From: Clostridia bacterium
Lineage (GTDB): Bacteria; Bacillota; Clostridia; Oscillospirales; Acutalibacteraceae
Length of the DNA stretch: 55,804 nucleotides
Assembly (NCBI GenBank): GCA_017937865.1
Contig: JAGBCU010000039.1
Coordinates: forward strand, 1 to 55,804
Reading direction: 5' to 3'
The position numbers and the translations under genes are program-made. The notes under the pieces were generated by a model, which ran no database searches, was not told the DNA's origin, and saw only the letters and a list, made by a program, of their open reading frames with translations. The first letter of the stretch is position 1. Every line of letters starts with the position of its first letter. Positions 43,381-52,726 of the stretch are shown here, in pieces.

Positions 43381-46068
43381 ATGAAACACTATCTCGAATC
43401 CGCGGAAGCAGTATTTCAAGAGGTAAACTCTACTGAAAACGGTCTTACTTCTGCAGAAGCTGCCGCAAGGCTTGAAAAAAACGGTAAAAACAAGCTTGCC
43501 GAAGCAAAAAAAGATTCCACTTTGAAGAAATTTTTCGACCAGATGAAAGACCCGATGATTATCATTCTTCTTGTAGCTGCAGTTATTTCAGCCGCTACAG
43601 AAATCATCGAAGCAGGTCATTTCGTTCCCCCAACAGACTCAATAATCATTCTTGTTGTTGTTCTTATCAACGCTATTCTCGGTGTTGTTCAGGAAAACAA
43701 AGCCGAAAAGGCTGTTGAGGCTCTTCAGAAAATGAGTGCGGCAACAACAAAAACACTTCGTGACGGTAAAGTAGAATCCATCAAGAGCGAAGACCTCGTT
43801 GTAGGTGACGTTATTCTTCTTGATGCAGGTGATGCTATCCCCGCTGACTGCCGTATTTTTGAATGTGCAAGTATGAAAATTGAAGAGGCTGCCCTTACGG
43901 GTGAATCTGTTCCCGTAAACAAGCTTGTTAAAGCACTTACACTTTCAAACGACAAGAGCGACGAAGTTCCTCTCGGTGACCGTAAGAATATGGCTTACAT
44001 GGGCTCAACTCTCGTATACGGCCGTGGTAAAGCAGTTGTTGTAGCAACGGGTATGGATACCGAAATGGGTAAAATCGCTAATGCTATTGCACTTGCTGAG
44101 GAAGGCAAAACACCTCTTGAAATCAAGCTTGAACAGCTTTCAAAGATTCTTACAAAGCTTGTTATCGGTGTTTGTATTATCATCTTTGGTTATAACCTTG
44201 TTACTCAGTATATTTTAGCTGATAACGCACAGTTCTTTGACGTAGCTCTTCACTCCTTCATTACAGCTATTGCTCTTGCAGTTGCTGCTATCCCCGAAGG
44301 TCTTGTTGCAGTTATGACCATCGTTCTTTCAATAGGCGTTACGAATATGTCTAAAAAGAACGCTATCATCCGTAAGATGAATGCAGTTGAAACACTCGGC
44401 TGTACTCAGATTATCTGCTCTGATAAAACAGGTACACTTACTCAGAACGTAATGACAGTTGTTGACCATTATGCTGAGGACGAAAAGGTTCTTGCAACCG
44501 CTATGGCTCTTTGCACTAACGCAGAGGTTGATGAAGACGGCAAAAGCACAGGCGAGCCTGACGAGGTTGCTCTTATCAACTACGCCGCAACACTCGGTCT
44601 TAAGAAGGCTGACCTTGTTGCTGCTAACCCAAGAGCAGGCGAAGTTCCCTTTGACTCAGGCAGAAAGATGATGTCAACTGTTCATGAGGTTAACGGTAAA
44701 TACGTTCAGTATACAAAGGGTGCTCCCGACGAAATCCTTAAGAAATGTACAAAAGCTCTCGTAAACGGTGAAATCGTTGATATGAACGACGATATTCTCA
44801 AGAAAGCTGCTGACGAAAACACAAGAATGGGTAACAAAGCTCTTCGTGTATTTGCTGTTGCTTTCAAGGAGTATTCAGCTGCTCCCGAGGTTTACGATTC
44901 AGCTTCACTTGAATACGATATGATTTTCATCGGTCTTACAGGTATGATTGACCCTGTTCGTCCCGAGGTTAAAGATGCTATCGTTGAATGCCGTAGCGCA
45001 GGTATCACACCTATTATGATTACAGGCGACCACATCAACACAGCTAAGGCTATTGCTCGTGAGTTAGGTATTCTTTCTGACGATTCTCAGGCTATGATGG
45101 GTGCTGATATTGATAAATATTCAGACGAAGAATTCGAAAAAATCGTTGAAAACATTTTTGTTTACGCTCGTGTTCAGCCCGAGCACAAAACAAGAATCGT
45201 TAACGCTTGGAGAAACAAAGGCTACGTTACTGCTATGACCGGCGACGGTGTTAACGATGCTCCCTCTATCAAGAGTGCCGACATCGGTGTTGGTATGGGT
45301 ATCACAGGTACAGACGTTACAAAGAACGTTGCTGATATGGTTCTTACAGACGATAACTTTGCAACTATCGTTTCAGCAGTTGGTGAAGGCAGAAGAATTT
45401 ACGACAACATCCGTAAGGCTATTCAGTTCCTTCTCGGTTCAAACCTTTCAGAGGTTGTTTCAATCTTCTTTGCAACAATTATGAGCTTTACAATTCTTGA
45501 AGCTCCTCACCTTCTCTTTATTAACCTTGTTACAGACTGCTTCCCCGCTCTTGCTCTCGGTCTTGAAAAGCCCGAATCAAATATAATGAAGAGAAAGCCC
45601 AGAAGCAAAACAGACGGTATTTTCTCAGGCGGTCTCGGTGTTGACTGTGCATATCAGGGTATTCTCGTAAGTATTCTTACAGTTATTGCTTTCTACGTTG
45701 GTGAATTCCTTGAAACAGGTCACCTTGTTTTCAGAAACATTCCCGACAGCAGCGAAGGTATGACAATGGCATTCTTCACAATGGCAATGTGCGAAATCTT
45801 CCATTCATTCAATATGCGTTCACAGAGAAACTCAGTTGTTGCAATGGTATTCAAGGGTCAGCACAACAAAGCTCTTTACGGTGCTATGATTGGTTCATTC
45901 ATTCTTACAACCGCAGTTGTTGAGATTGACTTCCTTTCAAATCTCTTCGGCTTTGCTCACCTTGACCTTAAGGCATACCTTATTTCTCTCGGTCTTGCAT
46001 TCCTCATCATCCCCATTGTTGAGATTGTTAAGTTCTTCCAGAGAAAATTCGGTAAACAGCACAACTAA
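43381..46068 (+). CDS. P2A-type cation ATPase (Ca2+ or Mn2+ exporter)
   Basis: 895 residues. It has the TGES actuator motif, the phosphorylated DKTGTLT (Asp348), TKGAPDE, MTGDGVNDAPSIK and DPVRPEVKDAI. Metal-site residues are present: Glu306 in VAAIPEGL (M4), SNLSEVVSIF (M5) and INLVTDCFPALALG (M6), like SERCA. It pumps a divalent cation out of the cell with ATP. The yybP-ykoY riboswitch upstream argues for Mn2+ as the signal, as known for Lactococcus YoaB, while the site chemistry also fits Ca2+. Single gene, followed by a terminator. Codon usage is in line with the rest of the genome. Confidence 0.93.
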   Translation: MKHYLESAEAVFQEVNSTENGLTSAEAAARLEKNGKNKLAEAKKDSTLKKFFDQMKDPMIIILLVAAVISAATEIIEAGHFVPPTDSIIILVVVLINAILGVVQENKAEKAVEALQKMSAATTKTLRDGKVESIKSEDLVVGDVILLDAGDAIPADCRIFECASMKIEEAALTGESVPVNKLVKALTLSNDKSDEVPLGDRKNMAYMGSTLVYGRGKAVVVATGMDTEMGKIANAIALAEEGKTPLEIKLEQLSKILTKLVIGVCIIIFGYNLVTQYILADNAQFFDVALHSFITAIALAVAAIPEGLVAVMTIVLSIGVTNMSKKNAIIRKMNAVETLGCTQIICSDKTGTLTQNVMTVVDHYAEDEKVLATAMALCTNAEVDEDGKSTGEPDEVALINYAATLGLKKADLVAANPRAGEVPFDSGRKMMSTVHEVNGKYVQYTKGAPDEILKKCTKALVNGEIVDMNDDILKKAADENTRMGNKALRVFAVAFKEYSAAPEVYDSASLEYDMIFIGLTGMIDPVRPEVKDAIVECRSAGITPIMITGDHINTAKAIARELGILSDDSQAMMGADIDKYSDEEFEKIVENIFVYARVQPEHKTRIVNAWRNKGYVTAMTGDGVNDAPSIKSADIGVGMGITGTDVTKNVADMVLTDDNFATIVSAVGEGRRIYDNIRKAIQFLLGSNLSEVVSIFFATIMSFTILEAPHLLFINLVTDCFPALALGLEKPESNIMKRKPRSKTDGIFSGGLGVDCAYQGILVSILTVIAFYVGEFLETGHLVFRNIPDSSEGMTMAFFTMAMCEIFHSFNMRSQRNSVVAMVFKGQHNKALYGAMIGSFILTTAVVEIDFLSNLFGFAHLDLKAYLISLGLAFLIIPIVEIVKFFQRKFGKQHN

Positions 46069-46090
46069 TAGATTAACAAACAAAAATCTG

Positions 46091-46126
46091 ACCTCACAGA
46101 AGAAATTCTGTGAGGTTATTTTTTTA
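46091..46126 (+). terminator. Intrinsic terminator
   Basis: ACCTCACAGA pairs with TCTGTGAGGT and is followed by TATTTTTTT. Confidence 0.85.
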
Positions 46127-46132
46127 CTTATA

Positions 46133-46160
46133 TTGACACTGATTTTATTTGTGGTAATAT
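46133..46160 (+). promoter_or_regulatory. Promoter of the EEP-family gene
   Basis: TTGACA (46133-46138), a 16-base spacer and TAATAT (46155-46160), 33 bases before the TTG start. Confidence 0.65.
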
Positions 46161-46193
46161 ACTATATATACTAATTCATAGGAGGGGTACTTC

Positions 46194-47096
46194 TTGAACA
46201 AAAAGAAATTAGCAATAGGTTTTACTGCCGTAGCCGTAACCGCAGTAATCGGCGTTACCGCAGGGGTTTTAATCAATAAAAAAATACACGAAAACCCTGT
46301 TATTCAAGGTTTTACTCAAAAGGAGGAAAATACAATGCGAATTATGTCATTTAATATCAGATGTGCAAACGTTGGCAACGATACCTGGGAGGACAGAATC
46401 GACATCGTTACACAGTCAATTATTGACGGTAATCCCGACTCTGTAGGTGTTCAAGAGGCTACACCCGAATGGATGGAAACCTTAAATAAAACTCTCGGTG
46501 AAAAATACAGCTACGTTGGCGTTGGCAGAGATGACGGTGACAACGAGGGCGAATACTCCGCAATTTTCTACCTTAAAGACAAATATAACGTAGTAGACAG
46601 TGGTACCTTCTGGCTTTCAGAAACACCCGACGAGGTATCCTTCGGCTGGGACGCTGCTTGCAGAAGAGTTTGCACATGGGTTGTTCTTGAAGATAAAGCA
46701 ACAGGTCAGAAATACGCTCACCTTAACAGCCATTTTGACCACGTTGGTATTGAGGCAAGAAAAAACAGTGTTGAGCTTATTATAAACAAAGCAAAAGAAT
46801 TCGAGGATATCCCCGTTGTTTTCACTGCAGATATGAACGTTCGTCAGGACGGAGATAACTATAATCAGTTTGTAGAATCAGGCGTGCTCAAAGACACCAA
46901 ATTCATCGCACCCGATACAATGGATTACTGTACATACCACGATACAAAGCCCACTCAGCACGACGGCGATATTATCGACTACGTTATGATTAACGATAAA
47001 TTCGACGCTACCGTTTATAAGGTAGTTACAGAAGGCATTGACGGCAGATACGTTTCAGACCATTATCCGATTTATGCTGATTTGATTATTAAATAA
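46194..47096 (+). CDS. Membrane-anchored endonuclease/exonuclease/phosphatase family protein
   Basis: 300 residues from a TTG at 46194, preceded by GGAGGGG; the sequence then has a hydrophobic anchor (about 7-27). The EEP fold is clear: MRIMSFNIRCANVGNDTWEDRIDIV (about 49-73), VGVQEATPEWM with the catalytic Glu, HLNSHFDHVG, FTADMNVRQDGDNY and VSDHYPIYADL with the catalytic Asp-His. The substrate could be a phospholipid head group, an inositol phosphate or nucleic acid; extracellular location makes DNA or phosphodiester lipids likely. Confidence 0.88.
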   Translation: MNKKKLAIGFTAVAVTAVIGVTAGVLINKKIHENPVIQGFTQKEENTMRIMSFNIRCANVGNDTWEDRIDIVTQSIIDGNPDSVGVQEATPEWMETLNKTLGEKYSYVGVGRDDGDNEGEYSAIFYLKDKYNVVDSGTFWLSETPDEVSFGWDAACRRVCTWVVLEDKATGQKYAHLNSHFDHVGIEARKNSVELIINKAKEFEDIPVVFTADMNVRQDGDNYNQFVESGVLKDTKFIAPDTMDYCTYHDTKPTQHDGDIIDYVMINDKFDATVYKVVTEGIDGRYVSDHYPIYADLIIK

Positions 47097-47110
47097 TTTA
47101 TAAAAAATAC

Positions 47111-47148
47111 CGCCTTGAGTGAATCAATCACTCAAGGCGATGTTTTTT
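47111..47148. terminator. Terminator between convergent genes
   Basis: CGCCTTGAGTGA pairs with TCACTCAAGGCG, followed on the plus strand by ATGTTTTTTATTT. On the minus strand it follows the ABC transporter ATPase stop. Confidence 0.8.
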
Positions 47149-47884
47149 ATTTCTTCCCTGCATTCATTTTCTTATAATACTCAGATGCTTCTTCTACGGG
47201 GCCGTCGAAAACAATTTTACCGTTTTTCATTACTATTCCCCTCTTGCAGAATTCCTCTGCAACTGCGGTCTGATGGGTAACGAAAAGAAGCGTAACGTTA
47301 TCTTTATTGATTATTTCGTTAACTGTTTTCTGACATTTTTTTCTGAAGGGTGCGTCACCGACGCTTAAAGCCTCGTCAACAATAAGAATTTCGGGCTTTA
47401 TATTAACGTTAATTGCAAAGCCGAGCCTTGCTCTCATACCGCTTGAATAAGTTCTTACGGGTTGGTCAATATATTCGTTAAGCTCTGAAAACTCAATAAT
47501 AGTATCTTCAAGTGCTTTTATTTCTTCATCCTTAAGGCCTAAAATATGACCCTTAAGGTAAATATTTTCTCTACCGGTAAACTCCATATCGAAGCCACTT
47601 GTAAGCTCAAGCAAAGCACTTACTCTACCTTTAACCTCAATATCACCGCTTGTAGGGAAAACTACACCCGTTATCATTTTGAGAACGGTAGATTTACCTG
47701 CACCGTTTTTACCGAAAAGAGCAACCGACTCACCTCTGTTAACGGTAAAGCTTACTTCGTCAACTGCCTTTTTCTTTTTATAGGGTACTTTTTTTATAAA
47801 TATGCCCAAAAGCCTTTTTCTTGTACTTGAATACAATTTATAGATTTTTGTGACATTTTCAAATCTTATTACTGTTTCGCTCAT
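47147..47884 (-). CDS. Polysaccharide ABC exporter ATPase (Wzt/TagH type)
   Basis: 245 residues. It has Walker A GKNGAGKST (residues 58-66), the signature YSSGMRARLGFAINVN and Walker B EILIVDEALSVGD. It shares the N-terminal GIFIKKVPYKKKKAVDEVSFTVNRGESVALFG segment typical of TagH and Wzt ATPases. There is no C-terminal carbohydrate-binding extension, so it is the short type. It pairs with the ABC-2 permease upstream, 28 bases away, to export a cell-wall polysaccharide or teichoic acid. Confidence 0.9.
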   Translation of the reverse strand: MSETVIRFENVTKIYKLYSSTRKRLLGIFIKKVPYKKKKAVDEVSFTVNRGESVALFGKNGAGKSTVLKMITGVVFPTSGDIEVKGRVSALLELTSGFDMEFTGRENIYLKGHILGLKDEEIKALEDTIIEFSELNEYIDQPVRTYSSGMRARLGFAINVNIKPEILIVDEALSVGDAPFRKKCQKTVNEIINKDNVTLLFVTHQTAVAEEFCKRGIVMKNGKIVFDGPVEEASEYYKKMNAGKK

Positions 47885-47912
47885 TGTTTTGTCCTTTCAA
47901 TAAGTTATAAAA

Positions 47913-48755
47913 TCACAAAACATCTGCAATTTCTTTTCGTAAATTCTTATATGCCCACAAGGATAAGAATGCTAATACTAAATACCAACCGATAAAATAA
48001 AGCAATCTTTGCGGTTGCTCAAAAAACCAAACGTGGTTTACAAAGCAATTTCTGAAGCCATAGCAAATAAAAGTAACGGGATTGAGCATCATCAAGCTAT
48101 ACAAAAATTTATTATCAGCAACGTTTTCAATGTTCCAAAGTATACCCGAAAGCCAGAAAACAGCAATATTCAACGATTTAATAAGGTTTGCAAAATCCTT
48201 GCTTATTGCCGAAATAAGCCCTGAGAACAATGACCAGGCATTAAAGAAAAGGAACATAAAGAGAATATATAACGGAAGCTGAAGTAAATATAATGTAGGC
48301 GGATAGCCACCTATCCAGAAAATTGCAACAACAATAAGAGTTATAACAATATTAACGTAAAGCCTTGAAAGGTTTGTAAAGGTAGGTATCGTTGTTACGG
48401 GGAACTGCATTTTTGTAACGAGATAGCTGTATTTTCTTATGCAACCCGTACCGCCTGTAATAGTGTCACCCATATAAAACCAAGGTACAATACCGCTTAT
48501 AAGCCAAAGTATGTAAGGATAGCCGTCAACGTCACCACCCTGACGAAGACCTACCGCTATTGCAAACCAATAAACAAAGATTGTTACAACGGGCTTTATA
48601 ACCGCCCAAGCCCAGCCTAAAGCTGAGCCGTGATAAGTCTTCTTAAGGTCTGCAAAGGAAAGCTTTACAACCTGAGGGGTATGCTGTGTATGTTCTTTTA
48701 TATTAACTAAAAAAGCATCTTTATAGCTTTTGAAAAAACCTTTGATAGTACTCAC
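47913..48755 (-). CDS. Polysaccharide ABC-2 permease (Wzm/TagG type)
   Basis: 280 residues with about six membrane helices. It contains LKKTYHGSALGWAWAVIKPVVTIFVYWFAIAVGLRQG and the amphipathic segment LSGIVPWFYMGDTITGG typical of O-antigen or teichoic acid exporters. It forms the channel for the adjacent ATPase. The start overlaps the stop of the GH43 gene by 4 bases. The exported glycan is not identifiable; no glycosyltransferases are seen in the window. Confidence 0.9.
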   Translation of the reverse strand: MSTIKGFFKSYKDAFLVNIKEHTQHTPQVVKLSFADLKKTYHGSALGWAWAVIKPVVTIFVYWFAIAVGLRQGGDVDGYPYILWLISGIVPWFYMGDTITGGTGCIRKYSYLVTKMQFPVTTIPTFTNLSRLYVNIVITLIVVAIFWIGGYPPTLYLLQLPLYILFMFLFFNAWSLFSGLISAISKDFANLIKSLNIAVFWLSGILWNIENVADNKFLYSLMMLNPVTFICYGFRNCFVNHVWFFEQPQRLLYFIGWYLVLAFLSLWAYKNLRKEIADVL

Positions 48756-49615
48756 CCAATTCTTACTAAAGTACCGTTTTCTTCTTTAATATCAAAGAAA
48801 ACCGGTCTTTCATAATCTGTTTTATTAGGACAGTGAAGTGTTAATTTTAAATCACCGTTTAAAGCTTTAAAAATCATTCCGTGACCTCCGTCATCATCAA
48901 AAATCGGTTTAAGATGTGACCATTTACCGAAAATTGAACCGTTGTCGGATGTGGCAATACACTGAACGTAGTTATTAGCACAGGTTGACCATATCATAAT
49001 AAGCTTACCGTCTTCCATTTTATACATAAACGGGCCGTCGGTAACGTTATGACAGCTTTCGCTTGCTTCTCTGTTAAGATATGAGCTTGCGGCAAATAAT
49101 TCTATAGGCTCGCTTACTGCGTGAGTTAAATCGTCGCTTAACTCAACGAAACAAACTGTACCGTTTAATATCTGGGTATGCTCATGACAAAAAACGCAAT
49201 AAGGCTTGCCGTTCTCAACATAAAGTGTGCCGTCAAGGCATTCCCATTCGAGAGGTGTTATCGCCCCCTCTGAATGAGGCTTAAATTCACCGTCAGGTGT
49301 ATCGCTTTTTAAAATATACGTACCTCTCAAGCCGTCAGGCTTTGTAAAGGTAACAAACATATAAAAGCTACCGTTGAATAAATGCACCTCGGGTGCCCAG
49401 TTCACCGCGGTATTCATTTCCCATTTTGAAGAATTAAAAACCTCTTTCGGCTCAGACCAATTTTCAAGGTCGTCACCAATGTATACGTCAAAGCCGTTTG
49501 TTTTTATACCGAAGTTTTTGGCTCTTGTACCGTACATATAATACTTACCGTCAACAACAAGCACAAAAGGGTCACGAATATTTATGTCACAATTCTTCAC
49601 GGTATCACTTCCCAA
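48752..49615 (-). CDS. GH43-like glycoside hydrolase
   Basis: 287 residues without a signal peptide. The five-bladed beta-propeller opens with INIRDPFVLVVDGKYYMYGTR, giving the catalytic base Asp. AVNWAPEVHLFNGSFYMFVT follows. In place of the usual EGP acid motif the sequence reads TDGPFMYKMEDGKLIMIWS, so the expected catalytic Glu is replaced by Asp, as in some GH43-related groups. It may cleave arabinose- or xylose-type links, or be a binding protein. It is translationally coupled to the polysaccharide exporter genes, which is unusual and suggests a role in processing that glycan. Confidence 0.78.
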   Translation of the reverse strand: MGSDTVKNCDINIRDPFVLVVDGKYYMYGTRAKNFGIKTNGFDVYIGDDLENWSEPKEVFNSSKWEMNTAVNWAPEVHLFNGSFYMFVTFTKPDGLRGTYILKSDTPDGEFKPHSEGAITPLEWECLDGTLYVENGKPYCVFCHEHTQILNGTVCFVELSDDLTHAVSEPIELFAASSYLNREASESCHNVTDGPFMYKMEDGKLIMIWSTCANNYVQCIATSDNGSIFGKWSHLKPIFDDDGGHGMIFKALNGDLKLTLHCPNKTDYERPVFFDIKEENGTLVRIG

Positions 49616-49717
49616 TACACATTTTCAGTTTATTTTAACACATATTAAAGAATTTCTCAATAGATTAATTATACTGTTTGTTTTTTATTTATTTTTTGCA
49701 AAATTAAGCTATATAAG

Positions 49718-49746
49718 TTGACAAAGGAAACGGTATCAATTAAAAT
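49718..49746 (+). promoter_or_regulatory. Promoter of gdpD-like gene
   Basis: TTGACA (49718-49723), a 17-base spacer and TAAAAT (49741-49746), 31 bases before the start. The region 49616-49717 holds nothing else I recognise. Confidence 0.75.
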
Positions 49747-49777
49747 GAGTCAAGAATAATTTTTCGGATGTGATTTT

Positions 49778-50548
49778 ATGAAAAAAGCTATCAGAAATAT
49801 TGCAATCGGTACAGGCATTGTTGCAGGTGCTGCAGTAGGTCTTCACTATTTAAACAAAGAGCTTCACAAGGATATTTGTATGATTGCTCACAGAGGCTAT
49901 AGCTCAAAGCATCCTGACAACACTGAGGCTGCTTTTACCGCAGCGGTAGCCCACGGCTCAGGCGGTATTGAAACTGACGTAAGAGCTACAAAAGACGGTG
50001 TTTTTGTTGTAAACCATAATGACGAAGCAAAATTTGTTGACGGCACGGAGCTTTTAGTTGCTGAGGCTACCTACGAGGAGCTTACACAAAAGCCCCTCTT
50101 GAATAAAAAAAGCGACGAAACAGTTTACCTTTGCACCTTCAAGAGATACCTTGAAATTTGCCGTGATGCTGATATGATTTGCTTTATTGAGCTTAAGGGT
50201 GAATTTACCGACGAGCAGATTCACGACTTATTTACAATGGCCGGTGAGGTTTACGACCTAAAAAAATGTCAGCTTCAGTCATTTGAATTTGAAAATCTCG
50301 TTAAGGCTCACGAAGCCTTCCCCGACCTTCAGATTATGCTTACATACGGTAAAAACTGCGGTGATTATCACAAATGCATTGAATACGGCTTTGATATTGA
50401 TGCTGAATACAAAATCGCAACACCTAAAATGGTAAAGGAATTCCACGATAAAGGCTTAAAGGTTGGCCTTTGGACTGCAAACGATATTTTAGCTCTCAAC
50501 TACTGCCGTGCACTTGGCGTAGATTATATAGAGTCCGACGTATTTTAA
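49778..50548 (+). CDS. Glycerophosphodiester phosphodiesterase
   Basis: 256 residues. A membrane helix (about 7-23) anchors the N-terminus. The TIM-barrel GDPD domain has MIAHRGYSSKHPDNTEAAF (catalytic His-Arg) and GGIETDVRATKDGVFVVNHN with the metal-binding Glu-Asp and the general-acid His. It also has CFIELKGE, and the end KVGLWTANDI and YIESDV, typical of GDPD. It hydrolyses glycerophosphodiesters to sn-glycerol 3-phosphate and an alcohol, here probably outside the membrane. A terminator follows. Confidence 0.92.
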   Translation: MKKAIRNIAIGTGIVAGAAVGLHYLNKELHKDICMIAHRGYSSKHPDNTEAAFTAAVAHGSGGIETDVRATKDGVFVVNHNDEAKFVDGTELLVAEATYEELTQKPLLNKKSDETVYLCTFKRYLEICRDADMICFIELKGEFTDEQIHDLFTMAGEVYDLKKCQLQSFEFENLVKAHEAFPDLQIMLTYGKNCGDYHKCIEYGFDIDAEYKIATPKMVKEFHDKGLKVGLWTANDILALNYCRALGVDYIESDVF

Positions 50549-50567
50549 TTAAACCTAATACCCGTTA

Positions 50568-50596
50568 ATGCCCGTTCTCTCGGGCATTTTTTATTT
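50568..50596 (+). terminator. Intrinsic terminator
   Basis: AATGCCCG pairs with CGGGCATT and is followed by TTTTATTT. Confidence 0.85.
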
Positions 50597-50638
50597 GTAA
50601 ATTCTTTTAAAACAAACCTTTAAAACTACTTTAAGCTC

Positions 50639-50667
50639 TTGTTAAAATGTCTTTTTTGTGGTATAGT
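50639..50667 (+). promoter_or_regulatory. Promoter of M23 peptidase operon
   Basis: TTGTTA (50639-50644), a 17-base spacer and TATAGT (50662-50667), 31 bases before the start codon. Confidence 0.7.
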
Positions 50668-50697
50668 TACTCTATTGTTATTTGAAAGTGAGTTTTT

Positions 50698-52053
50698 ATG
50701 GGCGTTATATTTAAAACACTTTACGTTTATATTTACAACTTAGGTCTTGCTATTGGGGATATTTTTTCTTCATTTGCAAGGCTTATCGGTAGTTCTGTAA
50801 AAAGATTTTTTAAATTTAACAAATCCTCTTTCTCATCCTTCAAAACATTCTTTAAACGTAGTGTTGTTTTCATTCTTATTTTTGCTATTCTCGTTGTTTC
50901 CGGTACATTTCTTTATTCAAACAACAGAAAAATAGATGCAATTGCTATTAAGCTTAACGACGAGATTGTCGGTTACGCACCTACTCAAAGCGATGCTGAC
51001 CTTGCTCAAAATCTTGCTTCTAAATATTTAAATCTTGCTTCTATTGATGCTTTTTCTACTGAAGAAGCATCTACAGAGCCTTACAATATTAAAAATTACG
51101 AAAGCTTATCAGAAATGCTTATAACAAAGCTTTCACCTGAGCTTGTAAAAATAACCGAAATTTATATTGACGGCGAATACCTTTGCGCAGTTACCGACAG
51201 ACAGAATGCAAAGCACATTTTCACTCAGTATCTTGAAAGTGCAAAAGAGCTTTACCCTACCTCATCGGTATCATTTGCAGAAGAGGTTTCGTTTAAATAC
51301 GCTTATTACAACAAAACAGATGATAGAATCTGGTCATCCGACCAGCTTGAGCTTTCACTTAAAACATTAGGTGTTCTCACAATCCGTCACGCAGAATGTG
51401 AAAAAACTCTTTCAACGGTAGAATTTGACACCGTTGAAATTCAAACAAATACTCTTTTCGTTGGCGACGCAAGAATCAGAAGAAACGGTCAGAACGGTAC
51501 TGAATACGCTATTGACCTTGTAACCTACATAGGCGACAAAAAGGTTCTTTCGGAGCAATTGATGAGCGTATCGGTTGAAAAGCCTGTTTCTCAGGTTGTT
51601 GAAAGAGGTATTCGTGCTGAAAGCCTTTCTTTAGGCTCTTATTCGGTTCTTCAGACAACAGGTTATTTCTGTTGGCCCGTTGTCGGTCTTTTTACTGTTA
51701 CCTCACCCTTTGGTCTGAGAAGCTTAGGTAATCACAAGGGCATTGATATTTCAGGTGCTAATGCCTCCGGTTCGCTTGTTGTTGCAGGTGCAAGCGGTAC
51801 AGTAACAGAAGCAGGCTGGAGCACGGGTGGTTACGGTAACTACGTAATTATAGACCACGGTAACGGTATTGAAACGCTTTACGCCCATATGCTTGACAAT
51901 TCTCTTATGGTAAACGCAGGTGACATTGTTACAAAGGGTCAGGCTATAGGTCGAGTTGGTAACACGGGTTATTCCTTCGGTGCTCACCTTCACTTTGAAG
52001 TTAGAGTTAACGGTAACAAAATTAACCCTGCACCCTATTTAGGTCTTGAATGA
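50698..52053 (+). CDS. M23 metallopeptidase with G5 domain
   Basis: 451 residues. A basic N-terminal region precedes one membrane helix (about 54-74). Residues 250-305 look like a G5 domain (RRNGQNGTEYAIDLVTYIG, then EKPVSQVVERG). The LytM/M23 domain (about 325-450) has HKGIDIS with His346 and Asp350, and HLHFEVRV with His430 and His432, so all zinc ligands are present. It should cut peptidoglycan cross-bridges from outside the membrane; a spore or division role is possible. It overlaps rlmH as ATGA. Confidence 0.9.
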   Translation: MGVIFKTLYVYIYNLGLAIGDIFSSFARLIGSSVKRFFKFNKSSFSSFKTFFKRSVVFILIFAILVVSGTFLYSNNRKIDAIAIKLNDEIVGYAPTQSDADLAQNLASKYLNLASIDAFSTEEASTEPYNIKNYESLSEMLITKLSPELVKITEIYIDGEYLCAVTDRQNAKHIFTQYLESAKELYPTSSVSFAEEVSFKYAYYNKTDDRIWSSDQLELSLKTLGVLTIRHAECEKTLSTVEFDTVEIQTNTLFVGDARIRRNGQNGTEYAIDLVTYIGDKKVLSEQLMSVSVEKPVSQVVERGIRAESLSLGSYSVLQTTGYFCWPVVGLFTVTSPFGLRSLGNHKGIDISGANASGSLVVAGASGTVTEAGWSTGGYGNYVIIDHGNGIETLYAHMLDNSLMVNAGDIVTKGQAIGRVGNTGYSFGAHLHFEVRVNGNKINPAPYLGLE

Positions 52054-52532
52054 TGAATATTACTATTATTGCTTTAGGTAAATTAAAAGAAAAATATTTA
52101 CGGGATGCTGTTGACGAATATGCAAAACGTATTTCCGCCTACGGTAAGCTTGATATTATAGAGCTTAACCCCGTAAAGCTTTCAGATAACCCCTCACAAA
52201 ACGAAATTACGTCAGCACTTTCAAAAGAGGCTGATGAAATAAAAAAGAAAATACCTAACGGAAGCTATATTTTTACTTTATGCATTGAGGGTAAAGAAAA
52301 ATCCAGCGAGGCTTTTGCAAAGGCTATAAACGATGCCGCTTTAAATGGAAAAAGCCACATTACTTTTATAATCGGAAGCTCCTACGGTCTTTCTCCCGAA
52401 ATAAAAAATCTTTCAGATTTCAAGCTTTCCTTTTCACCTATGACCTTCCCCCATCAGCTTATGAGGGTTATGCTTTTAGAGCAGGTATATCGTGCTTTTC
52501 AAATTAACAACAACGGTAAATACCATAAATGA
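52050..52532 (+). CDS. rlmH: 23S rRNA (pseudouridine1915-N3)-methyltransferase RlmH
   Basis: 160 residues. The SPOUT fold is clear from IIALGKLKEKYLRDAVDEYAKRISAYGKLDIIEL, FIIGSSYGLSPEIKN (the knot), and the end LMRVMLLEQVYRAFQINNNGKYHK, the rlmH hallmark. It methylates pseudouridine 1915 in helix 69 of 23S rRNA. The ATG at 52050 overlaps the peptidase stop; 52053 would also serve. It is followed 9 bases later by the small DUF6472 gene. Confidence 0.95.
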   Translation: MMNITIIALGKLKEKYLRDAVDEYAKRISAYGKLDIIELNPVKLSDNPSQNEITSALSKEADEIKKKIPNGSYIFTLCIEGKEKSSEAFAKAINDAALNGKSHITFIIGSSYGLSPEIKNLSDFKLSFSPMTFPHQLMRVMLLEQVYRAFQINNNGKYHK

Positions 52533-52541
52533 GGTTTTATT

Positions 52542-52715
52542 ATGGCAATGTGTGATATGTGTGAAAACTACAGATATGACGAGGATTTAGAAGAATACTA
52601 TTGCGATATTGAGTTGGATGAAGACGAATATTTAAAATTTTTAACCTCATCTAATGACAACTGCCCTTACTTCAGAGCCGATGATGAATATCGAATTGTA
52701 AAAAAACAGAATTAA
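52542..52715 (+). CDS. DUF6472-like small Cys protein
   Basis: 57 residues, preceded by GAGG. Four cysteines (Cys4, Cys7, Cys21, Cys41) arranged as MCDMCENY, EYYCDIELDEDEY and NCPYF suggest a small zinc-binding fold. The rest is very acidic. It resembles the DUF6472 group of small proteins found after rlmH in Clostridia. No function is known. It is the last gene of the operon before a terminator. Confidence 0.75.
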   Translation: MAMCDMCENYRYDEDLEEYYCDIELDEDEYLKFLTSSNDNCPYFRADDEYRIVKKQN

Positions 52716-52726
52716 TAATACAAGCA

